DNA of 64,000 nucleotides from positions 22,527-86,526 of the forward strand of contig NZ_JAUYRO010000103.1 in NCBI RefSeq assembly GCF_030696805.1. Reading direction: 5' to 3'. The stretch is from Methyloversatilis sp. (GTDB taxonomy: Bacteria > Pseudomonadota > Gammaproteobacteria > Burkholderiales > Rhodocyclaceae). A program made the translations under genes and the position numbers. The notes beneath the pieces were generated by a model. It was not told where the DNA came from, searched no databases, and was given only the letters and a program-made list of their open reading frames with translations. Shown here in pieces: positions 36,275 to 43,762 of the stretch (the stretch's first letter is position 1; each line of letters begins with the position of its first letter).

Positions 36275-36290
36275 GTCTGTTTGATTCTAC

Positions 36291-36336
36291 TGGTGCCGCT
36301 GGCCGGAATCGAACTGGCGACCTTCGCATTACGAAT
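36291..36336 (-). repeat. Left attachment site: displaced 3' end of tRNA-Thr
   Basis: 46 bp identical to 43763-43808, the 3' 46 bases (including CCA) of tRNA-Thr(CGT). Identity stops in the anticodon loop. This is the duplicated core left by site-specific integration into the tRNA gene. Confidence 0.93.
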
Positions 36337-36378
36337 TAGAAGGTACCACAAAACCCTCGCATTAACGAACCTTACTTT

Positions 36379-36396
36379 TCCTTTACCTATAAAGGA
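36379..36396. repeat. Short inverted repeat inside the left end
   Basis: TCCTTTA (36379-36385), 4-base spacer, TAAAGGA (36390-36396), in the AT-rich stretch between the att core and the integrase gene. Possible recombination-factor binding site or int promoter element. Confidence 0.4.
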
Positions 36397-36421
36397 TTTG
36401 CATCCATACTGACCTTAACGG

Positions 36422-36475
36422 GCTAGCGTGAAAAACACCGAAATTTGATAGCCCGTGCTAGCCCGGTGCTAGACC
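36422..36475. promoter_or_regulatory. Candidate integrase arm sites, left end
   Basis: GCTAG at 36422-36426, then GTGCTAGCCC followed by GGTGCTAGACC (36455-36475), giving two GCTAG cores spaced 11 bp. The same paired arrangement with the same spacing recurs at 43695-43715 inside the right end, in the same orientation. The block ends about 20 bases before the int start codon and could also autoregulate int. Confidence 0.6.
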
Positions 36476-36495
36476 GATCAGATTGAGGTGCGACG

Positions 36496-37857
36496 ATGGC
36501 AAGGCAGAAACTCAGCAAGACGTTGATTCTGGAAACGCCCCTGCCCGACGTCGGCAAGCGCACTACCTTGTACGACACAGAGGTTGTGAAGCTGGCAGTG
36601 CGCATCACGCACACCGGCGCACGCACCTTCTATGTGGTGAAGCGGACCGGCGCATCGATGGCGTGGGTGAAACTTGGCGACCTGACCGACATGACGGTCG
36701 AAAAGGCGCGGATCGAGGCCGGCAAGGTATTGGGCGAATTCGCCAGCGGCGCCAACCCAGCGAAAGCACGGCGCGCCATCCGTGAAGAACTGACCTTCGC
36801 AAAAGCCTTTGACGAGTTGCTGACGCACAAGCGCAAGCGCAACGGCACGCCGCTGTCTGAGCACACAAAGCGCGACTATCAGGACGTCCTGCGCCTTTAC
36901 CTTGCCCCGATTACCGGCAAGAAGCTGTCGGAGATTTCCCGGACTGACGTGAAGGCAATCCATCGCAAGGCGAGCAAGACAAGCGCAGCGCAAGCGGACC
37001 GGGCTGTCGCCATCGTGTCGTCGGTGTTCACTTTCATGCTCGACCAAGAGCTATTCAGCGGGACCAACCCGGCAAGCCGGATTCAGAAGAACCTGCCAGC
37101 CGAGCGCGACCGCTTCGTTCAAGCGGACGAACTGCCGGCGCTCTTCGGAGCAATCGCCCAGTCGTCGCAACGCGATTACTTCCTGTTGTCCCTGCTGACC
37201 GGCGCGCGTCGGTCCAATGTGCAGGCGATGGCATGGAAGGACGTCGACATGGACGGCGCTGTGTGGCGGATCGGCAAGACCAAGAACGGCACGCCGCAGA
37301 ACGTCACCCTATCCCCTGAAGCACTGGCGGTGCTCAGATTGCGGGCAGAAGCCGGCAACGATTCGCCGTTCGTGTTTCCCGGCGCTGGCGAGACTGGACA
37401 CCTCGTTGAACCGAAGAAGGCATGGGACACATGCAAGCGCGCCGCAAGCTTCATTCGACTACTCGACGCGCTACAGGCCGCAGGCGTACTTGACGACGAA
37501 AAGCGGGCCGCTGCCGATGAACTGGCGTTGAAGAACCTGACGAAAGCCGAACGCACGTATCAGGCACAAGCCAAGGCCGCGAAGATCAACCCGGACGATT
37601 ACACGATGCGTGACCTGCGCATTCACGATCTGCGGCGCACGCTTGGAAGCTGGCAGGCAAAGACCGGCGCATCGCTTTCAATTATCGGCAAGAGCTTGAA
37701 CCACAAGACGCACCAAGCGACCGCGATCTATGCCCGACTCGACCTTGATCCGGTGCGGCAGTCGGTGAATACGGCCACGTCAGCCATGATGGAAGCGGCC
37801 GGGCTGAAGGATGGCGCAGAGGTTGTGTCGATCAAGAATGGCAAGACCGCTGCCTGA
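36496..37857 (+). CDS. int: Tyrosine-recombinase integrase (P4/DUF4102 type)
   Basis: A 453-residue integrase; ATG preceded by GAGGTG. N-terminal DUF4102 arm-binding domain (about 1-90: TLYDTEVVKLAVRIT, WVKLGDLTDMTVEKAR), core-binding domain (about 100-200) and catalytic domain with R238 (LTGARRSN), K261 or K263, H377 and R380 (IHDLRRTLGSW), H403 (SLNHKT) and Y412 (AIYARL). About 50 charged residues (roughly 320-370) are inserted before the HxxR box. It integrates the element at tRNA-Thr. Confidence 0.95.
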   Translation: MARQKLSKTLILETPLPDVGKRTTLYDTEVVKLAVRITHTGARTFYVVKRTGASMAWVKLGDLTDMTVEKARIEAGKVLGEFASGANPAKARRAIREELTFAKAFDELLTHKRKRNGTPLSEHTKRDYQDVLRLYLAPITGKKLSEISRTDVKAIHRKASKTSAAQADRAVAIVSSVFTFMLDQELFSGTNPASRIQKNLPAERDRFVQADELPALFGAIAQSSQRDYFLLSLLTGARRSNVQAMAWKDVDMDGAVWRIGKTKNGTPQNVTLSPEALAVLRLRAEAGNDSPFVFPGAGETGHLVEPKKAWDTCKRAASFIRLLDALQAAGVLDDEKRAAADELALKNLTKAERTYQAQAKAAKINPDDYTMRDLRIHDLRRTLGSWQAKTGASLSIIGKSLNHKTHQATAIYARLDLDPVRQSVNTATSAMMEAAGLKDGAEVVSIKNGKTAA

Positions 37858-37910
37858 CGGTTTCAGGCGAGTGCGGGCCAAAGCGTGCCCCAGCATCGGA
37901 AGGAATACGC

Positions 37911-38120
37911 ATGGAAATGATCAACCAGTCGCCGGCACTTGTGCTGCGCTGGCTACTTGGACTTGAGCTTGGCGGGAAGCTGGATGGCCTTACAGCCGTT
38001 GTGACCACAACGGACGGCGACGTTAGATACATCGCTTTGCGTAACGCCTTCCCGCCGCCGCGCGTCTTGGAGAGCAAGGACGCGGCGCATTCGCAGTCTG
38101 TCGGAACCGTTACGGACTAA
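37911..38120 (+). CDS. Small hypothetical protein of the element
   Basis: A 69-residue protein, ATG preceded by GGAAGGA at 6-base spacing. WLLGLELGGKLDGLTAVVTTTDGDVRY near the N-terminus suggests a short alpha/beta fold. No known domain. Located 53 bp after int. Unknown function. Confidence 0.6.
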   Translation: MEMINQSPALVLRWLLGLELGGKLDGLTAVVTTTDGDVRYIALRNAFPPPRVLESKDAAHSQSVGTVTD

Positions 38121-38216
38121 AAGAGCAGCACGCCGCGCCTACTCCGCCGGGAGGAACACCGGGAACCCTTGCCCGGCTGGCGCGGCACCCTCACAGGGGA
38201 GCGCGAAAGGGGCGCT

Positions 38217-38858
38217 GTGATCGAAACGACTTTCATGCACGTTGATGCCGCTGCAACGGCATTAAGCACAGACGTGCGGACACTTCTGCAGGCGGCGGCG
38301 GAAAAACGGATTTGGTTATATGGTTTGTCGGCTGAACTCCGGGAGACGATCACCTTCTATGAAGGCGATGTTGTCCGGCACCTGGGGGCAACACGCATCA
38401 TCGAGTACATACCGCTCAGTTTTGAGAGCGTCCTAAGACTTCAAGCAACCGGAGAGACCGGACCGATTTCATGGGCCGGGCCGCTCGACGCATTAGATGG
38501 AAACGAGTACTGGCTGCTGGAGGACCTAAAGGAAAGGCCCCTTGCTTCGATCTCGTTATCCAGAGTCTTTGTTCGCCGCAAGGACATTCAAGAGATAGTC
38601 AACGGGGCAGCGACGCCGCCTGTAGAACAGCCAGACAAGGAAGGCTTGTCGTTTTTTTCAGATGACCTTGTATTGATGATCCGAGCGGCACATGCGTACT
38701 GGAAAAACGCCTGCAGGGACGACCCAAGTACGCAACACATTAACCCCGAGGTAGCCGCGTGGCTTGAACAGCGCGGCATGTCGAAGGGCAAAGCAAAATA
38801 CGCCGCATCGCTCATTCGTCCGTCGTGGGCGCACAACGGGCGCAAACCAGAATCATAA
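38217..38858 (+). CDS. Hypothetical protein of the element
   Basis: A 213-residue protein. GTG 38217 is chosen because GAAAGGGG lies just upstream; the in-frame ATG at 38169 has no ribosome binding site and a different, Arg-rich composition. Contains aromatic-rich segments (KRIWLYGLSAELRE, NEYWLLEDLKERPLASISLS, FVRRKDIQEI) and a C-terminal WLEQRGMSKGKAKYAASLIRP that resembles helical DNA-contact tails. GC lower than the chromosome. No recognised family. Confidence 0.65.
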   Translation: MIETTFMHVDAAATALSTDVRTLLQAAAEKRIWLYGLSAELRETITFYEGDVVRHLGATRIIEYIPLSFESVLRLQATGETGPISWAGPLDALDGNEYWLLEDLKERPLASISLSRVFVRRKDIQEIVNGAATPPVEQPDKEGLSFFSDDLVLMIRAAHAYWKNACRDDPSTQHINPEVAAWLEQRGMSKGKAKYAASLIRPSWAHNGRKPES

Positions 38859-38901
38859 AAGGCACACCCTAAAACGATTGCGCAGCAAGGCTTTCAGGAA
38901 C

Positions 38902-38923
38902 GTTTAACCCTTAAGGGTTAAAC
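38902..38923. promoter_or_regulatory. 22-bp perfect palindrome in the element control region
   Basis: GTTTAACCCTT followed directly by its exact complement AAGGGTTAAAC, no loop. It lies 44 bases after the hypothetical gene stop and 73 bases before the AlpA-like start. Lack of a loop argues against a terminator and for a dimeric repressor operator or replication-initiation site. Confidence 0.6.
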
Positions 38924-38958
38924 CCTTTCTCTGTTTCGTCATGTCGCTTTTCTTCACT

Positions 38959-39003
38959 GTTCGCATCCATACGGCACCCTAGCCGGGACACATGGATGCG
39001 AAC
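38959..39003. promoter_or_regulatory. 12-bp inverted repeat spanning the AlpA-like start codon
   Basis: GTTCGCATCCAT (38959-38970) and ATGGATGCGAAC (38992-39003) are exact inverse complements separated by 21 bases. The right arm contains the start ATG at 38996, so in mRNA the stem would bury the start codon. Could be a translational switch or a DNA operator overlapping the start. Confidence 0.55.
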
Positions 39004-39232
39004 GATGACGACTGAAAACCTTGCAGCACTGCTCAAGCGCGGCGCCGATCTGCTCGACGACAAAGCCGCTGCCGATCTGCTCGACGTGTCACCCGGCACG
39101 CTCTCTGTCTGGCGCTCTACCGGGCGTTACAACCTGCCCTTCCTGAAGGTGGGCCGCAAAGTCCGCTACCGGCGTACTGACCTGCTCGCGTGGCTGGAAA
39201 GCCGCACCCGCGAAAACGGCGCTACGGCGTAA
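38996..39232 (+). CDS. AlpA/excisionase-like helix-turn-helix protein
   Basis: A 78-residue protein with a MerR-like winged helix (HTH_17/excisionase type): LLDDKAAADLLDVSPGTLSVWRS, then LPFLKVGRKVRYRRTDLLAWLES. Such proteins act as recombination directionality factors or transcription activators of mobile elements. ATG 39005 (MTTENLAAL) is an alternative start. Inverted repeat overlaps the start region. Followed 9 bases later by a small basic gene. Confidence 0.85.
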   Translation: MRTMTTENLAALLKRGADLLDDKAAADLLDVSPGTLSVWRSTGRYNLPFLKVGRKVRYRRTDLLAWLESRTRENGATA

Positions 39233-39241
39233 GGGGGCTAC

Positions 39242-39397
39242 GTGGACAAGAAAAAGAGCCGCACCGCAAAGCAGTACAGCCCCAAACAAGACACCCCGAA
39301 TCATACCGATCCGCTGATCGGCTGGCACTCACTGGGCAAGCAGAGCCGTACCCGAGCGCCGAAGCGCGGATGGTCGCGGAAAGGCGGTGCGAAATGA
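39242..39397 (+). CDS. Small basic protein of the element (GTG start)
   Basis: A 51-residue reading frame with start GTG 39242 behind a strong AAGGGGG site and stop overlapping the next ATG (ATGA at 39394-39397). Product begins MDKKKSRTAKQYSPK and ends GWSRKGGAK; very basic, rich in Lys, Arg, Ser, Gln, so likely nucleic-acid binding. The tight spacing on both sides supports it being real. Unknown family. Confidence 0.6.
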   Translation: MDKKKSRTAKQYSPKQDTPNHTDPLIGWHSLGKQSRTRAPKRGWSRKGGAK

Positions 39398-39828
39398 GCG
39401 CAGAGACCTTGCTGTCGCGTCTGGACAAGGTAAGGCGCACTGGGCCGGGGCGATGGGTGGCGCGATGTCCTGCACACGATGACCGCGGGCCGTCTCTGTC
39501 CGTACGCGAGTTGGAAGACGGCCGCGCGCTGCTGAAATGCTTCGCTGGTTGCACGGTGCATGAAGTCGTCCAGGCTGTCGGGCTGTCTCTGTCCGATCTG
39601 TTCCCCGAGAAACTGAGCAACGAGGCGCACGCCATCAAGGGCGAGCGGCGCCCGTTCCCGGCTGCTGACGTGCTTCGCTGTATCGCATTTGAAGCCCTTG
39701 TCGTGCTGACAGCGGGCGCGGCATTGCTGGCCGGGCAACCCTTCAGCGATGCGGACCGCGCGCGCCTTGTGGTGGCTGTGGGGCGCATACAGGCGGCACT
39801 CGATGCGGGAGGGCTGACGCATGGCTAA
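39394..39828 (+). CDS. CHC2 zinc-finger (primase-like) protein
   Basis: A 144-residue protein starting MSAETLLSRL at ATG 39394, coupled to the upstream stop. Zinc-ribbon ligands C25, H28, C49, C53 (ARCPAHDD and LLKCFAGC) with the usual SLSV strand between, as in DnaG-type and P4-like primases and related plasmid proteins; followed by LSDLFPEKL. No TOPRIM domain, so it is the DNA-recognition half only. C-terminus has a hydrophobic helix (LVVLTAGAALLAG). Likely works with the adjacent RepA-like ATPase in element replication. Confidence 0.82.
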   Translation: MSAETLLSRLDKVRRTGPGRWVARCPAHDDRGPSLSVRELEDGRALLKCFAGCTVHEVVQAVGLSLSDLFPEKLSNEAHAIKGERRPFPAADVLRCIAFEALVVLTAGAALLAGQPFSDADRARLVVAVGRIQAALDAGGLTHG

Positions 39829-41062
39829 CGGTGCAATCGAGCGTGGCGCGAGCTTCCTTGATGACGTCGCGGCAAAACGGATAGCGGATGCGATGGATGC
39901 GCAAGCGCAACCCAGCGAGGTCGGCTTGATCTGCGCGACCGACCTTAAGCCAGAGGCTATTTCATGGCTGTGGGGCGGGTGGCTAGCGGCGGGAAAGATG
40001 CATGTATTAGGCGGCGCACCGGGCACCGGCAAGACAACGATCTCCATGGGCTTGGCTGCGACGGTGACGACTGGCGGGCGCTGGCCGGATGGGACTCGGG
40101 CAACTGCCGGAAACGTGTTGATCTGGAGCGGCGAAGATGATCCGGCGGACACGCTGATTCCACGACTCGCACTGTCGGGCGCCGATCTGTCCCGCGCCTA
40201 TTTCATTGCCGACATCCGGGAAGGCAACGAGCGGCGATCCTTTGACCCAGCCCGAGACATGGAAGCGCTACGGCGAAAGGTGGCGGACATCGGCGGCGTG
40301 CGCCTGCTGATCGTTGATCCGGTGGTATCCGCGATAGCCGGTGACAGTCACAAGAACGCAGAGGTGCGGCGAGGCTTGCAACCGCTTGTCGATCTGGCCA
40401 GCTCTATGCGCTGCGCCTTGTTGGGAATCACGCACTTTTCCAAAGGGACGGGAGGGCGCGACCCCGTGGAAAGGCTGACCGGAAGCTTGGCATTCGGGGC
40501 GCTTGCACGGGTGGTAATGGTGGCGGCAAAGCACCAGACGGAAGGCGAGGACGGCCGCACCGTGCGGCTTTTCTGCCGGGCTAAATCCAACATCGGACCG
40601 GATGACGGCGGCTTCGAATACGACTTGCACCAAGCGGAACTGGATGCGCATCCGGGCGTATTCGCATCGTCTGTCCTGTGGGGTGACGCGGTAGAAGGTG
40701 CTGCGCGCGAACTGCTAGCGACGGCGGACGCCACAGGCGACGACAGCGAAGGCGGCACACTGGCTGATGCAAAGCGATTCCTTGCTGATCTGCTGGCAGA
40801 CGGACCTATTCCGGCCAAGGCAATAAGGGCGGATGCTGACGGTGCGGGTTATTCCTGGGCCACGATTCGAAGGGCGAAAGAAGCGCTCCATATCGAACCG
40901 GTGAAGCAAGGCATGAAGGGCGGCTGGGTATGGCGTATGCCTTGGCAGGAATCCGCGAAGGTGCTCAAGAATTCTGAAGATGCTCAACAAAAAGAGGTGA
41001 GCACCTTCGAAGAATCTGAGCACCTTCAGACGCTATCGGACGGGGTCGAGGTGGAGATATGA
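39821..41062 (+). CDS. RepA-like hexameric ATPase/helicase (AAA_25)
   Basis: A 413-residue RecA-fold ATPase with Walker A GGAPGTGKT (64-72), Walker B LLIVDPVVS and a RepA-like GITHFSKGTGGRDPVERLTGS sensor region, followed by VVMVAAKH. The C-terminal about 110 residues form a helix-rich tail (AIRADADGAGYSWATIRRAKEAL) resembling a winged helix. These proteins are replicative helicases of plasmids and satellites. Overlaps its upstream neighbour by 8 bases and the next by 4. Confidence 0.88.
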   Translation: MANGAIERGASFLDDVAAKRIADAMDAQAQPSEVGLICATDLKPEAISWLWGGWLAAGKMHVLGGAPGTGKTTISMGLAATVTTGGRWPDGTRATAGNVLIWSGEDDPADTLIPRLALSGADLSRAYFIADIREGNERRSFDPARDMEALRRKVADIGGVRLLIVDPVVSAIAGDSHKNAEVRRGLQPLVDLASSMRCALLGITHFSKGTGGRDPVERLTGSLAFGALARVVMVAAKHQTEGEDGRTVRLFCRAKSNIGPDDGGFEYDLHQAELDAHPGVFASSVLWGDAVEGAARELLATADATGDDSEGGTLADAKRFLADLLADGPIPAKAIRADADGAGYSWATIRRAKEALHIEPVKQGMKGGWVWRMPWQESAKVLKNSEDAQQKEVSTFEESEHLQTLSDGVEVEI

Positions 41063-41541
41063 ACCCGGCGGCGATCATCCGAGAGGCACGGGCGGACGGG
41101 GTATGTCTTGAACTGGGCAAGCCGGGAACGATCAAGGCGACTGGCGAGGCAGACGCTGTGAATCGCTGGCTTGCTGTGATCCGCGAACACAAGGCGGACA
41201 TCATTGAAGCCCTGAACGATGCCAAGACGGAACCGATAGTCGCGACTCGCTGGCGCTTGAAGTTCGCCAAAGGCGAGCTGCTGGAAGTTTCCTACTGTCC
41301 GCCAGCAACCAGTGCATACGCACTCGAACGCTACCCGCACGCCATCGATGCGGAGCCGATCCCGGAGCGACCGCGACGTGTAGCGACGGAAGCTGAAGCG
41401 CGGGAACTGCGCGGGCTGATTGAAGCCGTCTATGGCGGCGAAACGGACGACGACCGGGCAGATGCTTTAGCCGAAGCATTAAACGACCCAGCAGGCGCGC
41501 TGCGCTGCTACCGGGCAATTCTGAAAGCGAGGAACACATGA
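41059..41541 (+). CDS. Hypothetical protein with TubC-docking-like N-terminus
   Basis: A 160-residue protein whose first 55 residues (MNPAAIIREARADGVCLELG, then WLAVIREHKADIIEAL) resemble the TubC N-terminal docking-domain fold that is common at the start of proteins of unknown role in integrative elements. The rest is acidic and helical. Coupled by 4-base overlaps to genes on both sides. Function unknown. Confidence 0.65.
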   Translation: MNPAAIIREARADGVCLELGKPGTIKATGEADAVNRWLAVIREHKADIIEALNDAKTEPIVATRWRLKFAKGELLEVSYCPPATSAYALERYPHAIDAEPIPERPRRVATEAEARELRGLIEAVYGGETDDDRADALAEALNDPAGALRCYRAILKARNT

Positions 41542-42188
41542 CCACCAAGAACACACGCAAGCCGGCCGGCAAGCGCACGGCTGTTGCGACGTTTCCCGAT
41601 GCGACCGACAGGGAGAAGGCGGACGCTATCGCCAAGTTTGCGACACGGCCTAGCGTGAATGCTGCGGCGGTTGTGGAAGCCTTCGGCGCTCCGACCTATG
41701 GCGAACTGGACATGGGCGCGCTGACGGATCGGCTTCTGGATCGCATCGAGCAGATGAAGGCCGGCGACATGAGTGAGGCCGAAGGGATGTTGCTAGGGCA
41801 GGCACACGCGCTGCAATCCATCTTTGTGAATCTGTCGCGCCGGACCGTGAAGCAGGAATATCTGAAGCAATGGGAAACCTACATGCGCATGGCGTTGAAG
41901 GCGCAGAACCAGTGCCGGATGACACTCGAAACGCTGTCGACATTGAAGAACCCGCCCGTCGTGTTCGCCAAGCAGGCCAACATCAACAACGGCGGGCAGC
42001 AGCAGGTGAACAACGGCACCGGACCAATCGAGCGACGAAACGCGCGCGCGCGCGAAACCGAAACCGAGCAAACCGAACTATTGGAGGCACCACATGGGCA
42101 AAGGCTGGACACCCGAGCGCCGGGCACGGCAGGCGGCGCTGATCCGCACATGGAAGCCGTGGGAGCAATCGACCGGACCGCGAACTGA
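41538..42188 (+). CDS. Conserved mobile-element hypothetical protein
   Basis: A 216-residue protein with a helical core (LLGQAHALQSIFVNLSRR, MRMALKAQNQCRMTLETL) and a motif LKNPPVVFAKQANINNGGQQ followed by QVNNGTGP, which I recall from many element- and phage-linked hypothetical proteins. Pro/Arg/Glu-rich tail. The last 95 bp overlap the next gene in another frame. Role unknown. Confidence 0.72.
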   Translation: MTTKNTRKPAGKRTAVATFPDATDREKADAIAKFATRPSVNAAAVVEAFGAPTYGELDMGALTDRLLDRIEQMKAGDMSEAEGMLLGQAHALQSIFVNLSRRTVKQEYLKQWETYMRMALKAQNQCRMTLETLSTLKNPPVVFAKQANINNGGQQQVNNGTGPIERRNARARETETEQTELLEAPHGQRLDTRAPGTAGGADPHMEAVGAIDRTAN

Positions 42189-42300
42189 TGAAGGAAAGAC
42201 GCGGACGGCGCGTAATGGGTACATGGGCGGAGCGCGGGAAAAGCTGCGCGAGTTAGGTCGATTGTTGAACGAACAGGCAGACCTATTGAAGCGGGCATAG
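42094..42300 (+). CDS. Conserved small protein (WTPERRARQA motif)
   Basis: A 68-residue protein, MGKGWTPERRARQAALIRTW followed by PWEQSTGPRT and ARNGYMGG. This motif set is common in short basic proteins next to the preceding family in integrative elements and prophages. GGAGG lies 9 bases before the ATG. It overlaps the preceding gene by 95 bp in a different frame. Probably a nucleic-acid-associated protein; function unknown. Confidence 0.78.
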   Translation: MGKGWTPERRARQAALIRTWKPWEQSTGPRTDEGKTRTARNGYMGGAREKLRELGRLLNEQADLLKRA

Positions 42301-42445
42301 GGCAGCCACGACACACCCACAGCTGACAGCAGATCGAATTCACCTTCCCGGCTCCGTCCTCACACGTAGCGTGATGCATGCGACGCGTGGTAATTTGCTT
42401 TGATCAAGCTAGGTCAAAGTGCATTACGACTGGTTAAGGAAGCTC

Positions 42446-43573
42446 ATGAGTACGCGCATCTGTTTGATTGCATCAGCCCTTCTTGCATCTGGCTTCACTC
42501 CCAGCGCAACCGACGCCGCCCCGCTTTCCTATACGTTCACTCGTCTTGGAACTCTTGGCGGGACCTACAGCTATGCGAGAGACATCAACGATGCTGGCGT
42601 GGTTGTAGGTTTAGCCTCTAAGCCCTTTAGCGGTAATTCATCCGTCTATTCCGCGTTCATCTGGAACGACTCAACCATGACCGAACTTGGCACACTCGGC
42701 GGAACGCAGAGTCTGGCGTCGTCCATTAACAATTCCGGGCAAGTAGTTGGCTGGGCGAACGTTCCAGGGGATTTAACAAACCACGCCGTTATCTGGAACG
42801 GCGGCGTCGTTACCGACCTCAACCCTGCTGGCTCGTATGGAAGCGCTGCTAACTCAATAAATGACGCTGGCCAGATTGTTGGATATCAGGACTCCGGCGC
42901 AACCATATGGAATGACGGCGTCCCAAGCCGATTAGGTGGCATAGGTAACATTTCGGATGGCGTGTCGAGCGAAGCCTATGACATCAATCAATCTGGGCAG
43001 ATAGTTGGCCGTGAATCCGACGGCAGTGGATACCAAGTGACGTTTTGGGACGGAAGCGAGATTGCGATTCTTTCAAAAAGTGGCTACGCCAGTTCTCTAA
43101 ACAACCTTGGCCAAGTCGTCGGCGTCTCTTTCGGAGTTACAGCGGGCGGTCGTGTTGGAAATCCCGCGACGATCTGGACTGGATCGGAAACAATTTATCT
43201 GGGTTTTTTGGGCGGCGATCATAGCGAAGGCTTCGACATAAACGACCACGGCCAAGTAGTGGGTTATGGATGGACACCTGGCAATTTTGTCCAACACGCC
43301 TTCATTTGGGATGATGGCGTCATGACAGACCTAAACGACGTTGTCGATGACTCGATCAAAGAGCAAGGCTGGGTTTTGAATCGGGCTCTTGCGATAAACA
43401 ACAATGGCTGGATTGTTGGTGATGCGTCTAACAGTCTCACGGGTGAGATTCACGCTTTTTTGCTTGCAGCTAATCCAGTCCCTGAACCAAAGACCTACGC
43501 CATGGTTTTGATTGGACTCGGACTTATTGGCGCCGTGGCTCGACGCAGCGAACAGGCACGTCTGTCGGTCTAA
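42446..43573 (+). CDS. HAF-repeat PEP-CTERM exported protein (cargo gene)
   Basis: A 375-residue protein. ATG 42446 has AAGGA 5 bases upstream and gives signal peptide MSTRICLIASALLASGFTPS. The mature part has about seven HAF-type repeats around IN(D/N)xGQVVG (INNSGQVVG, INDAGQIVG, INQSGQIVG, INDHGQVVG, INNNGWIVG) likely forming a beta propeller. C-terminal VPEPKTYAMVLIGLG, helix and RR tail form a PEP-CTERM signal. GC is visibly lower than neighbours, pointing to recent transfer. Not part of the mobility machinery; likely surface-protein cargo that needs the host exosortase. Confidence 0.9.
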   Translation: MSTRICLIASALLASGFTPSATDAAPLSYTFTRLGTLGGTYSYARDINDAGVVVGLASKPFSGNSSVYSAFIWNDSTMTELGTLGGTQSLASSINNSGQVVGWANVPGDLTNHAVIWNGGVVTDLNPAGSYGSAANSINDAGQIVGYQDSGATIWNDGVPSRLGGIGNISDGVSSEAYDINQSGQIVGRESDGSGYQVTFWDGSEIAILSKSGYASSLNNLGQVVGVSFGVTAGGRVGNPATIWTGSETIYLGFLGGDHSEGFDINDHGQVVGYGWTPGNFVQHAFIWDDGVMTDLNDVVDDSIKEQGWVLNRALAINNNGWIVGDASNSLTGEIHAFLLAANPVPEPKTYAMVLIGLGLIGAVARRSEQARLSV

Positions 43574-43694
43574 CTACGTGTGGAGCGTCGCGCAGTTTGC
43601 GGGATATCTCCGGGCGCAGGGCGGTAGCGGAAACCCCAAGCAATTGATCAACGGTCAGCGCTTCCACGCTCAAGTGATGAAAAATCAAGGCGTC

Positions 43695-43715
43695 GCGCTA
43701 GCCCCGCGCTAGCCC
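43695..43715. promoter_or_regulatory. Candidate integrase arm sites, right end
   Basis: GCGCTAGCCCCGCGCTAGCC(C): two GCTAG cores spaced 11 bp, matching the left-end block at 36455-36475 in 17 of 21 positions and in the same orientation. It lies 47 bp inside the right att core. Confidence 0.6.
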
Positions 43716-43718
43716 AAC

Positions 43719-43745
43719 AAAAAGACCAACCCCAAGAGGTTGGCC
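43719..43745 (-). terminator. Element-borne terminator for tRNA-Thr
   Basis: On the minus strand GGCCAACC (43745-43738), 6-base loop, GGTTGGTC (43731-43724; one G-T pair), then TTTTT. It replaces the displaced hairpin at 36251-36274 and keeps the same distance to the tRNA. Confidence 0.78.
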
Positions 43746-43762
43746 TATCTGTTTGTTTCTTA

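Noticed and set aside
36291..36336. Possible second tRNA-Thr gene at the left end
   Set aside because: Only the 3' 46 bases are present; sequence diverges in the anticodon loop, so it is a displaced fragment, not a gene.
38169..38216. Upstream ATG for the 213-residue element protein
   Set aside because: No ribosome site and Arg/Gly-rich extension; GTG 38217 has a strong site.
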